Assembly: GCA_013339895.1 (NCBI GenBank)
Contig: JABACO010000013.1
Coordinates: 4,203,823 to 4,267,822, forward strand
Length of the DNA: 64,000 bases
Reading direction: 5' to 3'
From: Ephydatia muelleri
Lineage: Eukaryota; Porifera; Demospongiae; Spongillida; Spongillidae
Position 1 is the first letter of the stretch. Each line of letters starts with the position of its first letter. The notes beneath the pieces are model-generated. The model worked only from the letters and a program-made list of their open reading frames with translations. It had not been told where the DNA came from and made no database searches. Made by a program: the position numbers and the translations under genes. Of this stretch, positions 21,572 through 33,816 are shown piece after piece.

Positions 21572-24500
21572 TCATCCAATGAGCTGGTGGACCAGAGCTG
21601 GTATGGGGGCTCCAGTTGGAAAGTTGGGATGGTCCCCTCCTGACCCAGCTATGTCCAGATGAGTGTAGGCCACAGGAGTGCTAGAATCAATGCCATGCTA
21701 TTGAAGGATAATGGAAGTCAGTCTTAAAACAGACACATACTACACTCAGAGCGAAACTTACCTTGTTCAGACCTGAGACTATCAAGTGAAAAGCAGCTGG
21801 GAACTGGTGTCCTCGTGGTGTTGCACTTGAAGGCAAGCTATTAGCCTGCAGAACATCCTCATATTCAGATGGAGGAGCCACAAAATCGTAGTCCTGGAGG
21901 ATAACAGGAGTGGAAGACATGGGTGTATGTGGCAAATGATTAGAGTACAAATAAGCCTTGTCACTAACCTCTCGTCGTATAGTTGAAATCTCAAAAGGAT
22001 CTCCCATTATGTCACCGGCTAAATTAACCCAATTAGTCAAATTAATTTAAAAATTCACAAAATGACATTTGCTCACCTTTCTGTAGGGATTGTGCAAAAC
22101 TGATCTTCCTTGCAGGGCCATTGTCCAGTACAGCCTACACATATGCAGTGTGAGAAGCCTACACATACGGAATGTCAAATTTAGTTGCACACTAACAGTG
22201 TAGTTGGGACCATATGCCCTGGTGACGTGCCCTGTGAGTGTCGCAATGGTGAAGATATGGGGGCAATATTTGTAGTTCTTGGGCTTGAGGGCCTAAGCAA
22301 CGATAGAGGGGAAGGGTGAGACGAGAGCCCCAGTTACCATGGCTCTGGCCTTACTGATTCTTTGGCTCTACACAACAGGTCAGCCATGACCATCCTTCCC
22401 TCGGCATCGGTATTAACCACACGCACCCTGACACCAGCCCTGGACGTGATGACCTCATCGGAAACATAGCAGTCTAGCACAGAAACAAACAAATAGAATG
22501 ACAGACATTACATAGCCTTGGAGTGGGGTGAGTGTGGGAGGAATCAGCTCACCTGATCCAACACTGTTCCTCACCAATGCTAGCCATCCTACCACCTCAA
22601 TGTCCTGAGGCTTCACACTTTCCAGAATCTACACACAGTGGGGGCGGGGCTCAATGTGCTATGGTTCTGCAACACATGTACATGCAGGTACATATTGTTT
22701 CATGATCTGCAGATATGCACATTAAGATTAATACTGTATGTTTTACGAGGGCCAATTTAAAAATGTCTTATGAAAAGACATGTATATGAAGCATTGAGTG
22801 AGCAATACCTAAAGCCAAGACCACAGGTAACCATAACTTGTTGTTTTGGAGTCACAGTACCTTGAAGAGGCCGGCCACAGTGGCAGCTCCACACTTGTCT
22901 CTGTGCATGCCTGCCATGTGCCCACCAGCCTTGATGTCAGCCCCTCCTGTGTCATAGGTAATCCCCTGGAGTGGAAAAAAACAAATGGAAGAGTTCATCA
23001 CAAAGCTATATACCATGAAATACACTTCAAATAATTTATAACCATATGTGTACTCATGTATGCTAAGCCTGCTGGTGACTACTGATCATTGCACATAACT
23101 AATCAAAACAGCTAAAAAATATCACTGTAGCTAAATGTACGACTACCACATAGCAGGCATTACCTTGCCAACAAAATAGAGGATCCTCTTAATCTCTCCT
23201 TCCCCTTTGTAGTGCAACTTCACAACCCTTGCATCATGACGTGGGACATCTGCCAGCATACCCATGCAACCAGAGCATGTACCTTATAGAACAATTTTAT
23301 TTTGATGTCAGAAACTAACGTTGAGCACATCTATTGACAGCTGCTAGGAGAGGAAACCTCTTTTCCAATTCCGCATGTCCAGAGTACACTTTGACCTGGA
23401 TAATTAGGAAGATAAGCAATGTCGAACAACAAAATGCAAAACAGAGTTCATTATATATGCAGAACCTGTCCTATAATTAAAGCACACTGTATATGCATAG
23501 TGCAGAGAATCACCTTTGCACAGCTACACCTACATGCACACATAGGTAAGACATCAACTTCACTCATTGCTGAACACACTAGGCATGCTGTCCACATCAT
23601 TGGCAGCATACCTCCACAGTAGATGAAAAGGTGGCTAATATGTACTCTGCTGCCCTTGGTGCAGCCATCCATTCAGGGTCACCTCCTCCAATGTCTCGAG
23701 CCACTATTCTACAGGATCACAATCAAACACCTCATAAAGATGTATTTACAGCACCTTCCATTCTCAATATTGCAGGCATGACTGACTATCTTCTCTCCAT
23801 CCTATCAGAGGGAAACGGCACACATGACACAGGGATTGTACAAAGGATACATGCAATCCCTGCTCATATTTTTACCAATCAGTAAAAATTATCTTCTTCT
23901 GCGCACATTAATATATCACCTCCTCCTAATGATAGTCTTTGAAGTATTAATGCTCTATTACAAAAACCTATCCCTTTCCACATCACACCCTGTTATATAC
24001 ATCATTTCTTGATTTGCTGCATACTGTATAGCATAATGATGTATTCACTGCTTACCTTTTCGTTATCACACCAGAAAAGGAATGATGAAACCTTGACACA
24101 ACTTTTTCCATTTTTTATGTTCCATTCTCGTACTTCCAGTGGCTGCAGGAGACAAGTCACAGATGTGGAAGTGAGTATCCTACACTTGATGCACAACGGG
24201 TTAATTATCTCCTTGACTTAATGTACACTGCATGACATGTACAAGCTCAATCTCATGACAAATGCATTCATGTGATGTGGTTATTTCACTTGTACTCATA
24301 GAACATTGAAAAATTAGATGTATTAAGTCAACCATGTGTCTGTTGTCCCTTTAATAAGACCATACAATCCCTAGCCATCCTTTCCTCCCTCACCATCTTA
24401 GTAAGATATGTAAGGATGATCCATATTTTGATCACAACCAGGAACAAGGGCAAGAGAATGAATTGGAAGACGAATTGGGGTAATAAATTATGCTGTCATG

Positions 24501-27500
24501 TGCATGCAGTGTGCTCCAACTACACTTAATGCAGATCATGAAGTGAAAGACTCAATTTAATTATCTCACCAGCAAATCGCAGATGGGTCTATGTGAACAA
24601 CCACCCATCATCAGCCAGCCTTCCCTTTCATAAGGCCATCCTCAATACACATTTATACACTCAGTGTTGTGCAACTACTGACTATTTTGTATATAAAACT
24701 GAAAGAATCAGAATAGATTGTAATAGTGACACTACTTACCTCCCACATAAAAATAAATGTCCTATGTGTAGAAATCGAACAATAGCCATGCATACGGATA
24801 AATGTGTGTTGTTGTAGGAAGTGCATGGAAGTGTAGATATGGGAGTGCAAAGTGTAAGGTGGAGGAGTGTAGATGTGGGAGTGGATAGGGGAGGATAAGT
24901 GTGGCAGTGGCTCACCATGTAGAGGGCACCCAGGGCTGCTAAGAGTGTCACCAGTTGGTATTCCTCAAACACTTTTAGCTCTGGGGCAGCCACTAGGCAG
25001 AGACATTTTGCACCAGCAGAGAGAGCACTGTTGGATAATTAGTTATTTTTGAATAAAAATGAAGCCAATAATTTGAAGTGTGATTTCACTTTTTTTTTAA
25101 AGTACACGCATAATACCAATAACAGTAACATTGGTATGAAACTATGTATATGTCTGGAGAGATTAGGTTAGGCATAGGTGCAGTTGCAGCTGGAAATGCT
25201 ATCGAGCCTTCAAAGGTAACATGTTGCAAGTAAGGTTACATTCTTATGTCTACAATTGAAATCGCAATAAGAAAATGCTTCGGTCAGACAGCATAATAAA
25301 CATGCCACTTCAGAAAAGCAACCCAGCCTGTGTCAATAATAGCCTCCTGGCCTACTCAGGCTCATTGTTAAAGTAATGCAATGTAACTGAAGCCTTTAAT
25401 TATATTAAGATGAGGCTTGAAACAGTGGTATCATATGCCAGGGGAGAGAGGTAAACAGGTGTGATCATGGGGTTGATAACCTTCACATGTCAGTCACTGC
25501 TTTAATGCAGTGCTGGAATTAGTCTAATTGATGCCCCATTGCAAAGGTATAAGTGCAAAGTCCCTGAACAAAGACGATGGATGAAGGATAAATGTCTCTG
25601 AAATCTCTATTTTTCGAAACAAACATAAATTTTATTTTTTTAATTATAATTTCTTGTAATAAAAACCAAAATAAATAAATATATTTACCTTTCGAAATTC
25701 ATGAATTTCATGAATACTGGCAAGATGTAACAATTTAAAAATCTATAGTTATATGGCTACCACTCATATAATATGCACAATTATTGTTACTATTTTTACC
25801 AGGTAGCCCCTTTACTTTGTAATTGCACTGCTTTAACACACAATACATTCACAATTTTTAACAATCCAGTTGCAAAGTCTGTCTCTTTCATACCTTGTAG
25901 ATTTACATCAAAAGGACATTATTGTTGTGAGAATCCAGGGGATGGGGAGGGGGGGGGGGAAGAGGGGAAGAAAGGGAGGAGGGGCCATTACTGTCACTGC
26001 CATTCCCTGCCATACTGAAATGATGTTCCTGGTCTGAAATATAGTACACAGAAAAATTGAATATATTGCTTAGTGCCTTGACTCTAGACATCTAAGTTAT
26101 GGAATTAGGTTTGTCTTAATTGGAGTCATTGTCTGGTGCAAGGTTTGTTCATGAGGCAGGGCCTAAGTGATACTGTACCACACTAACACATAACCAATAA
26201 TAACCATTTATTTATACTCAATGAAATGAAAATATGAATAAGCCATAATTGTAAATAAATAGGAAAAGTTGGTTCAAAGTGATCAGAATATTTGCAGCAC
26301 TGAAGGTCGAAGAATGACCCGTTAAAACATAAATTAGATGAATTTTATATTGGAGACTATCCATATTGTTAACATTAATTAATAAAAGAAACATCCGGTC
26401 GCACATTATGATCTGTCAAATAAGATGCATTATGCCCCCCTCCCGCAAGTTTGTGTTGGTTCTATTTCAAACCATTCCCCCCTTACTTCTATAAAATGTC
26501 ACAAAATCAAGTTAAATTAAATCCAGCTTGCTAATTATGTTTCAATTATTATAGTATGCAGTAAGAAATTATGACATAAACAAATAACTAATGTTTTTAA
26601 CACAAAAGATAATTCTACACATTATTCAATATCTTTATTGTATTTAAATCAGTTAATTTGTTAACACAATCCCACATTTCATGATAAAAGTGACTGCCGT
26701 ATTCATGATATTGTTAATAATCATTAATAAAACTGTAGTTAATAGGCTAAAATTGTAAATACAATTAATTTAACCATTTTCTTTGCTGTGTGATTAATGA
26801 TTTTTGGGGTACTTGATTACATGTAGTTTTGCATATGTTAATTATTACATTTTGAACTGGTTATTAACACTTTGAACGCAAAGTGCTATACGTGTATGCT
26901 CACTCAATCATATTTATCTGAGTCAAAATTCTTTCAGAGATATGTGTGTTGGCAGCATTGATTATTAAAATGACTTCAAATGCCATTGTACTAGCCTGCA
27001 AGTGGAATACTGACCTCCATGGAATCCATGTAGATGCTCTAATTATAAAAATGTTTGAACATAGGTGGGGGTGTGTAAGCGCGTTGTGTGTGTCCTGACA
27101 AACGCAACAACCCCATGCAACGTTTCACAAACCGCAGGAAGGAGTGAACTGAAACACGATATATACTACACTGCGTGGCGGACTGAACTGTTAGTTACAT
27201 GATTGCAATTATGTATTAAGGAATTTCCCCTGTACACACCTATTGTGCGCGGGCCGACAACGCCCTGCGGAATAATGTGGCCTCTGCGCTGGGGAGGCGC
27301 TTCGTTTTTCAGACAGATCTATTGTGTGTATTTGTCTGCCTGTATACCGGTATAGGCCCTTTTCGTCCACTCGGATATTTCCGTAAAAGCTGTGAATCAA
27401 CATGGCGGACGTATATTAATTTATATTGTGTGACACTGACGTATGTTAGATTACGGAGCGGTCACATGACACATGAAAAGGGCCTATACGCTACCTGTGT

Positions 27501-28244
27501 ATGTTGAAACACTCTCTCTGAAGTGTAATTAGGTGCCTTGTCCCCTGTTCTCTTTTGTTCGCTGCGAGCGCGCCTTTACACACTGATTTGGGTTACGCAT
27601 TCCTGTTTAGGGAGTACTGAAGTGATGCATTAGTGAAATCAGCTGAATGATGGGTATGAGAAGAAGAAACATAATAACGTTTCATGCACACTACTTATTG
27701 TATACACCCTGTATACAAACGCATCAGCTCTTCGTCGTACGGTCACCTATATAGGCCCTATATATATACTAATCCCGAACGCTGCAAATGTGCTGCGAAT
27801 TGTTGTTGCTCCGATTCGCTCACTGCTCAGTAAACGCGGGCCTATTGCAATTTAACTGCTGCGCGCGAGTATCTTTATTAAGGCCCTTACCGCTTCACTC
27901 CAGCTTCTGCTGCGTCGCTGCATCTTCGGACGTCGTCCTGGTCTCTGCTCAGGGGTCCAGTGGGCGAAACTATTAGCCTTTTCCCTTCGAAGTGGACGAG
28001 AGACACCTTGGAGCTGAATGCATTGTCCACCTACTTGTGCGAGTGTGAGTGTCTCAAAATAGGCAAGCGAACTCAGGTGGCGTACCTTTTGCATAGTTTC
28101 AAGTGCAGACTTGATAGCTCCGAAGCTTCCTGGCAAATTTTCCACGGAGTTTAGTACAATTACCAGCGTATCCCACTGAGTCTGAGCGTCTTGCAGTTCG
28201 GTGACTGCAGTTACCGGAAACAGTATTTTCCCCGTCTCAGCCAT
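21572..28244 (-). CDS. M17 leucyl-type aminopeptidase (W07G4.4-like), copy 2, 16 exons, 521 aa
   Basis: Exons 5' to 3': 28086-28244, 27891-28030, 24916-25027, 24056-24142, 23755-23801, 23612-23708, 23320-23395, 23164-23249, 22861-22965, 22553-22628, 22355-22473, 22197-22292, 22077-22134, 21969-22018, 21762-21893, 21572-21697. Every exon has the same length and phase as in copy 1, totalling 1,566 nt, with intact GT-AG sites and no internal stop. All catalytic motifs are kept (VGK, YDTGGAD, MHRDKCG, NTDAEGR). Here the residues before the zinc-binding Asp are His-Arg, the form usual in the family. Substitutions against copy 1 include AYGPNYT for TYGPNYT and PPSEYEDVLQANS for PLSEYEDVLQSNT. The role is the same as copy 1: cytosolic di-zinc removal of N-terminal residues. 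Its furin partner has been lost on the 3' side. Confidence 0.92.
25028..27890 (-). other. Intron 2 of aminopeptidase copy 2
   Basis: A 2.86-kb intron. It keeps segments seen also in copy 3 (GGCATAGGTGCA, ACATGCCACTTCAG) that copy 1 has lost, a purine-rich G tract at 25,940-25,985, and an inserted MITE at 27,355-27,484. No coding exon was found inside. Confidence 0.55.
27355..27484. mobile_element. 130-bp MITE with TATA target duplication
   Basis: The ends are GGCCCTTTTCGT and its partner ATGAAAAGGGCC, sharing the inverted 10-mer GGCCCTTTTC. TATA flanks both sides (27,351-27,354 and 27,485-27,488). Copy 1 has the empty site CCGGTATACGCTACC at about 16,284, so insertion boundary and duplication are visible directly. 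The duplication may be TATA or TA within it. Confidence 0.85.
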
Positions 28245-28980
28245 GGCGTTGGTACCTAATAGAAGTCCAACCTGCCTAGCTGGCTATATATACATGTAGG
28301 TCTCGGATTGCGGTGTTGCATACAATTCTGCGAAAATGTGACGAGCATAAGCCTAAAGGTTTTCCTATAGATCCTCTGAACCATTCGTGGAAAATGTTAT
28401 TGGTTTTGCTATAATCAAAGCTAAGGAGTTTGTATAGCAGATAGCTATAGACGCGACTAGGGGAGCAAACAGTTTAGAAGTTTGTAGAACTGAGGAACTA
28501 GACGTGCCCATTTTTCAGCCGAGATCTACAAATGCATGACAAACATACATAGATGTGCTGTTGGATTTGAGTTCTGGTGCACTGTAACAAAATGGCATTA
28601 ATCTGAATTTCCGTACACCTATTGTACAAACGTACTCCCGAGATGAGCCCAGGACATTAGACATCAACTATATTAATAGTTGACGTATACATGCATGTAA
28701 AAGCCACTCAAAAGTTTCCCGTCCACCAGACGCATGCATACAAAGGAGACCACCGTAACTTAAATTTATGTTATTGTTTTATAAACTCTCTCGCGGGCGA
28801 AGCCAAATTTTGTGGTATTGTTGTTTCCGTGTTGTACGAAAACGTTATTTCCGCGACTTTGACAAGTAAAAACGCTTTTCGTTTAAACAATGTGTTTTGA
28901 CTTCAAAAACGTTAGCGGTTTAGATAAACAATGTGCAGGCTTTTGTTTAGTGCTATAGCGCAATATCGCGCTATTGCATG
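28245..28980 (-). promoter_or_regulatory. Upstream region of aminopeptidase copy 2, with candidate TATA box at 28,285-28,292
   Basis: Nearly the same as 17,366-18,050 upstream of copy 1, including TATATATA about 40 bp before the ATG. Copy 2 differs by small indels (for example a GTATACATGCATG expansion near 28,686). Confidence 0.4.
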
Positions 28981-29879
28981 CCGTGTAACTCACGATTGTA
29001 TGCGGCTGGAAACTGGGTGTACAATTAGACAATTTACGGTATCACGCTATAATTCTGAAGTGACGCCTCATTATAGCTACCCAATGTTTCAAAGCTTACC
29101 ATGACTCACCAGAAACTGCTAATCAAAATATGAAATCAAATTCACGCACTGTATCTAAGTTTCTAGCATGCCCACCCTATACGCATAGTCTACATGACAC
29201 ATAAACAAAACGCGCAGGCCGTTTTTGTAAGGTCACGCGGCACGTATTTTGAAGGGGCCATTACAAAGTAAGATGACGTTAACTTCAGGAACAAAATTGG
29301 AAGGTAAGCATACTACGGTAGTGATCGGGAGGCATGTGGCAATACGTATATACGAACCTGAAGTGGTGACGCATTTTCTTTCACCACGAACCAGCTGAGC
29401 GAATTTCATGAATAATCGATACAAGTTGTGGTTTCATTCGTACATGTATATATACCTGGTACATGATAATTACCAAATAGAGGAAGTACCCAATGTTGTA
29501 GAGTGTGTGGACAGAGGCTGTGGAAATCCAAAGCAAAGCAAAAGAATGCAATGCATTCACAACTGATCTGAAAATAGCTTTTGACATCAACACTTCTGGG
29601 GGATGATGTCAACACACATCCTGCTGCTTGCTGTGTAAGCATTTGATGGAAAGAACAATATGTGCCATAATGAAGGGGGTGCATCACAAGTGTACAGTCA
29701 GTGGCACAAACATACATTTCATCAATGCAAGGTACAATGTAGAACAATACAATAGTATGATATCATGGTGTGAGCACTTCCGTGCATGTGGGTGGGTGGA
29801 CACATGAAAAGGCCAAGAGTAGAAAGCGTTCGCCAGGCACCTAATACACTAATAGCTCATTTTCCTCTCCACCAGCTTA
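28981..29879. other. No gene recognised
   Basis: Short ORFs up to 113 codons occur on the minus strand (29,406-29,747), but they lack recognisable motifs and coding-like neighbours. Regarded as intergenic. Confidence 0.4.
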
Positions 29880-31263
29880 TTGCATGAGCCTAGTCCACCT
29901 TTGGCCAGCGTGAACAACCTGTTGATCTTAGAGAAGTTGAAGTGTGCCTGTGTTCCAACGTTTTTTCACAGCCACTAGAATTGATGTGTGCAGTTCACTG
30001 GTATGCATCAAGTGCCTCACAGAGTGCATAGCAGCATCTGGAGCTTTGAGTTGTCCCTGTTGCTCAGACGATGATCCGTCATGTGTCAGACCAGCATCAG
30101 AAGCAATACTCCTCTGCTGCTATCAGATGTTAGAAGACATTGTGCTGGTTGCAACATGGACATTAGAAGTGGTGATTATGAAGGGCATGAGTGTGTACCA
30201 TCACTTACACCTGAGGAGGAGAGGCAAGCTGCTGAGCTGCTGAAGAGGGCCATCTCTACCAGCCCTGACAAAGGTGTTGTACAGCTTGCTACAGGAGGAG
30301 CAGTAAGGAGATGTTTTGACTGCTACTGAGGTTACATAATATCTACCCTCACTTTAGCCAATGGCATTCATGCAAGTCACCAAAGCCAAGCAAAAAACCA
30401 CAGCCACCTGCTCAAGGACCAGCTGCTCTGAAATGCAGAGAATACAAAGTATTGTCAGTGGAGAAGCATCTGCCCTCATCCAAACAGAAGTTCTCACCTT
30501 CAGTGATGCAGAGCGACAATGTTTGTTGGCTAGCTACTGCAAGCATCTCATCATCCACTGAGATTGGTCCAGCTCAGGTATTGGCAATAAAGGCTGGTCT
30601 TGCTATACCTTGGAATAAATTGAGACTTCTAAGACGGTATGATATCATAAATGTATGCAGCAAAGGTAACTCACTGATCTTTCGGGTGGCTTGAATTCAT
30701 CTGGCTGGTGAGGAAAGGATGTGTCGCATCTCCAGCCACATTGTGGGTGATAACCTCAAAGGAAAGTTGCCCCCTTTTACATTTCCAGGTGGAGATGAAA
30801 TCAAAGGAGCTCCTTTAGTTTATGTTCCCCATCTGGTAGATAAAGTTGTCCACTTCTTAAATGAGAATGAAAGGTAAGAGTGAAATACAAATGCTCTGAC
30901 TTTTAAAAGCATGGTTGCAACGCTGGCAGGCTTACCTGGCATGAAGGGTTTATACCAGCCAGTGAAGGTGGATTAATTCCAAGGCTATTCAAGAGTTCAT
31001 GGCCTTTTACCATATCCTGAAGCAACAGTCTCCATTCAAATGCATCTCCTGGAGGATCATGCAGTACAGTGGGCAAATACCTACCATGATGGCTTTGGTC
31101 TTTTGGGAGAACAGGGGGCTGAATTGATTCATGCCAAGTTTAATAGACTTGGCTTGGTATTTGCTCCAATCTGCTGTGCATAGTTAAAGAACATCTATTT
31201 AGCATTGAATCACAACTGATAGCTGCCATCCCTCCTCCAGCTAAGAGAGTAAAGAATATATAG
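29880..31263 (+). pseudogene. Decayed RING/zinc-finger transposase-like gene
   Basis: In several plus-strand frames: a Cys-rich RING-like part (DVCSSLVCIKC, then CPCC, about 29,950-30,062), a second finger (RRHCAGC, then EGHEC, about 30,135-30,195) followed by PSLTPEEERQAAELLKRA, a block GLAIPWNKLRLLRR (about 30,590-30,635), VGDNLKGKLPPFTFPGG and VYVPHL (30,744-30,840), then NENER joined to LTWHEGFIP across a 56-bp GT-AG intron (30,873-30,929), and a C-terminal HLLEDH...GEQGAELIHAKFNRL with KEHLF, ending at a stop at 31,261-31,263. This order is that of an uncharacterised family widespread in sponges and cnidarians. Finger layout and the GEQGAE box recall RAG1-like proteins, but this is an inference. 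Many frameshifts, and the middle after LTWHEGFIP is deleted. Confidence 0.6.
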
Positions 31264-31830
31264 CTACGTGATGCAGCTCACTTTCAAGTATTTAATACCA
31301 GGAGAAATGCGAGATAACATTCTGATTATAAATACTTGCAATAGTTCCAACCCCCAAAAGACGCCAAAATGGCGGATTTTCTAAAGGCTTGAAAACTACT
31401 TCAGAAAATGCGTCACCGTTAGCTTGTGCCAAAAACAGATAGAGCATTCTATTAACCTTACCGTGATAGTTTGGGTCTGTTCTATTTTGGTTCCTGAGCG
31501 TCGTTATCGTCGTTTGAACACACGAGGTCGGCGATCACCGCTTGAAAGTTAATTGCTTCGAAGCGCCAGAGCTGACAGTCAACAAACGTCAGGCCACGTG
31601 ATTTATGCTTAAAATAAAGGTCAGAGGTGTTTGTCACTTCTAGTATGGCTTTTAGGTGTTAATGCGTTTTACGAACTTAGTAACATAGCTGGTTCTGAAG
31701 GACATCGGTTGTCATGTTCGTTGCTATGGGGCACTTAAACCATTTCAATTTTTCGGGGCGGAGGGCCTACTTTCCACGCGTTCAATGAGAGCAAACCGCC
31801 GTGAACTGTTAAAGAAGACAATGAGCTAAT
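31264..31830. other. No gene seen
   Basis: Intergenic DNA without coding signal. Confidence 0.4.
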
Positions 31831-32280
31831 AAATTATCATGTGATCTGAGAATTGGTTTCTACTTATGAGCAAAACGGCAGTCATGGAACGCTGTGCGGT
31901 TACTGTACTCAGTCTTTGGTGAATGCTACTTGAAGATTGGGTCAGACTCGCGATAAGGCTTTGAGAAATGTGTACTTGAAATGCGTTTGAGATGTTACCC
32001 GATATACAGCTTACCTCAAATTTCCACCTTCGCTCATCCACCTCTCCACACAACATAGCCATGCCACATGTGCATAACAATAGTGGGTGATCCAGGTACC
32101 AGTATACAGGTAAACATAGCCTCGTACCCAGTTTCTATACAACCCCTGGCCTTAGAAGCTAAACGGTGCTTTCGTAGAGGTCATTAACTCGTTGGGAACG
32201 TTCCCACGCCGTGTTATAGGTCCTCCTTTTCCTCCAACACAATGCAGCACATGTGTAAGGACCGAGCGCTATGGCAAGTC
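31831..32280. repeat. Second copy of the duplicated flank block
   Basis: Matches 18,100-18,415 up to CCTCGTACCCA, then continues without the LINE found there, into GTTTCTATACAACCCCTGGCC and the AACTCGTTGGGAACGTTCCC arm. The latter parts occur inverted at 20,345-20,545. It marks the 5' border of the duplicated aminopeptidase unit. Confidence 0.6.
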
Positions 32281-32462
32281 ACTAATAATGCCAGAGATAA
32301 TATTATCTCTGATAATGCTAACAGAGCCTTTACACATATACGAACTACCACATGTCTAGCAACCTAGAGTTATATAATAAGGAAGTCACGAGAGCAGGGC
32401 CGTAGTTGTGCGCAAGCGCCACTTTTTACACTGCCCCCTCTCTTAAAACTGGATGCATAATT

Positions 32463-33277
32463 ATATGGGTCAGTTTCCGAGAAAATGAAAAGTGGCTATA
32501 TATATAAAAAGTTATAAAAATGCTTCACGTTTGAATCGCTATAACTCCGTAAAGGTTTAAGCTATCAACTTCTTATTTCGAACACTTCTTGCCACACCAC
32601 TTCTCTCTACGAAATTCGATTTTGGTGTCTTACCCTTGCTCCTTGCCGACGTTACAAGGCACAGTACCCCGAAGGGTTCAAAGTCCAGGTAGCTCCCTGC
32701 AGGAATGTCCAAATCACTTCAAAATCGATATGCACGTAAAGGAGTCCTGTCGCTATTGATTTCTGCAGATCGTTGATTTTTACCTTATCCGTTATGGAGA
32801 TACAGCAATGCAAAGTAAAGTCCACGTTTCCCGCTCGAATCGCGCCTTTCTCAGTCCCACTCGGGAGAATGGAAGCGGTTCAAGGACTGAGAAAGGCGCG
32901 ATTCGAGCGGGAAACGTGGACTTACTTTGCATTGCTGTATCTCCATAACGAAAGAGGTAAAAATCAACGATCTGCAGAAATCAATAGTGACAGGACTCCT
33001 TTACGTGCATATCGATTTTGAAGTGATTTGGATATTCCTGCAGGGAGCTACCTGGATTTTGAACCCCTCGGGGTATTGTGCCTTGTAACGTCGGCAAGGA
33101 GCATGGGTACGACACCAAAATCGAATTTCGTAGAGAGACGTGGTGTGGCAAGAAGTGTTCGAAATAGGAAGTTGATAGCTTAAACCTTTACGGAGTTTTA
33201 GCGATTCAAACGTGAAGCATTTTTATAACTTTTTATATATATAGCCACTTTTCATTTTCTTGGAAACTGACCCATAT
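32463..33277. mobile_element. Foldback element B, near-perfect hairpin of about 390-bp arms
   Basis: ATATGGGTCAGTTTCCGAGA at the left end recurs inverted as CTTGGAAACTGACCCATAT at the right end. The arms pair almost continuously to the centre, where CGCGCCTTTCTCAGTCC (about 32,860) faces GGACTGAGAAAGGCGCG (about 32,884), leaving a loop of about 25 bases. There is no transposase ORF. Related to element A (3,364-3,989) by end sequence and segment order. Its right end abuts retroelement-derived coding sequence. Confidence 0.85.
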
Positions 33278-33289
33278 ATTGGGTCCAGC

Positions 33290-33650
33290 GCTACGACTGC
33301 CAAATATGATAATAATAATAATAATGTCCTTGCTACAAACTGGATGCTAGGCAAGCCAGCTGCTTTCGATTTCACCGTCACGTCTCCGCTAGTTTCTAAC
33401 ATTTTACCAGAAGCGAGTGTGACAGCGGGATCTGCAGCCTTTGCAGCGGAAGAAAGGAAGCATCGAGCCAACGATGCCAAATGTGCAGAACTTGGTTGGG
33501 TATCCATCTCACTTGCAGTAGAGACTTACGGGTGTTGGGGTACCGAGGCTAAGTGGACGTTTTCCCAGCTTGCGTCTCGACTGGCCACAAGACAAAATTG
33601 TCCAAAGTCCATAATATGGAAGGCTGAGTTTGACTCTTGTTAGGGCGAAC
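33290..33650 (+). pseudogene. Retroelement restriction-like endonuclease fragment
   Basis: An open frame to the stop at 33,641-33,643 reads NWMLGKPAAFDFTVTSPL, then AAFAAEERKHRANDAKCAELGW, then AVETYGCWG. This is the C-terminal half of the endonuclease domain also seen at 36,915-37,340 and in the palindrome arms. The upstream half, with finger and P-A-D motif, is gone where foldback element B begins, so B or a rearrangement truncated it. An AT-rich tail follows to about 33,795. Confidence 0.75.
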
Positions 33651-33816
33651 TTAAATGCAATTCTCTCCAGAACAATGTTGGACTTTAATTAATTAATTTC
33701 TTAATTGTACATAAATAAAACATTTAGATTATTAGATTAATCTGTAATTAGGACCATTTATCGCTGTATATGTATTTCCGTGTTTGTAAATAATAATAAT
33801 ATAATAAAATGGAATA

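Noticed and set aside
29233..29747. Minus-strand ORFs up to 113 codons
   Set aside because: No motif, no conserved counterpart upstream of the other aminopeptidase copies.
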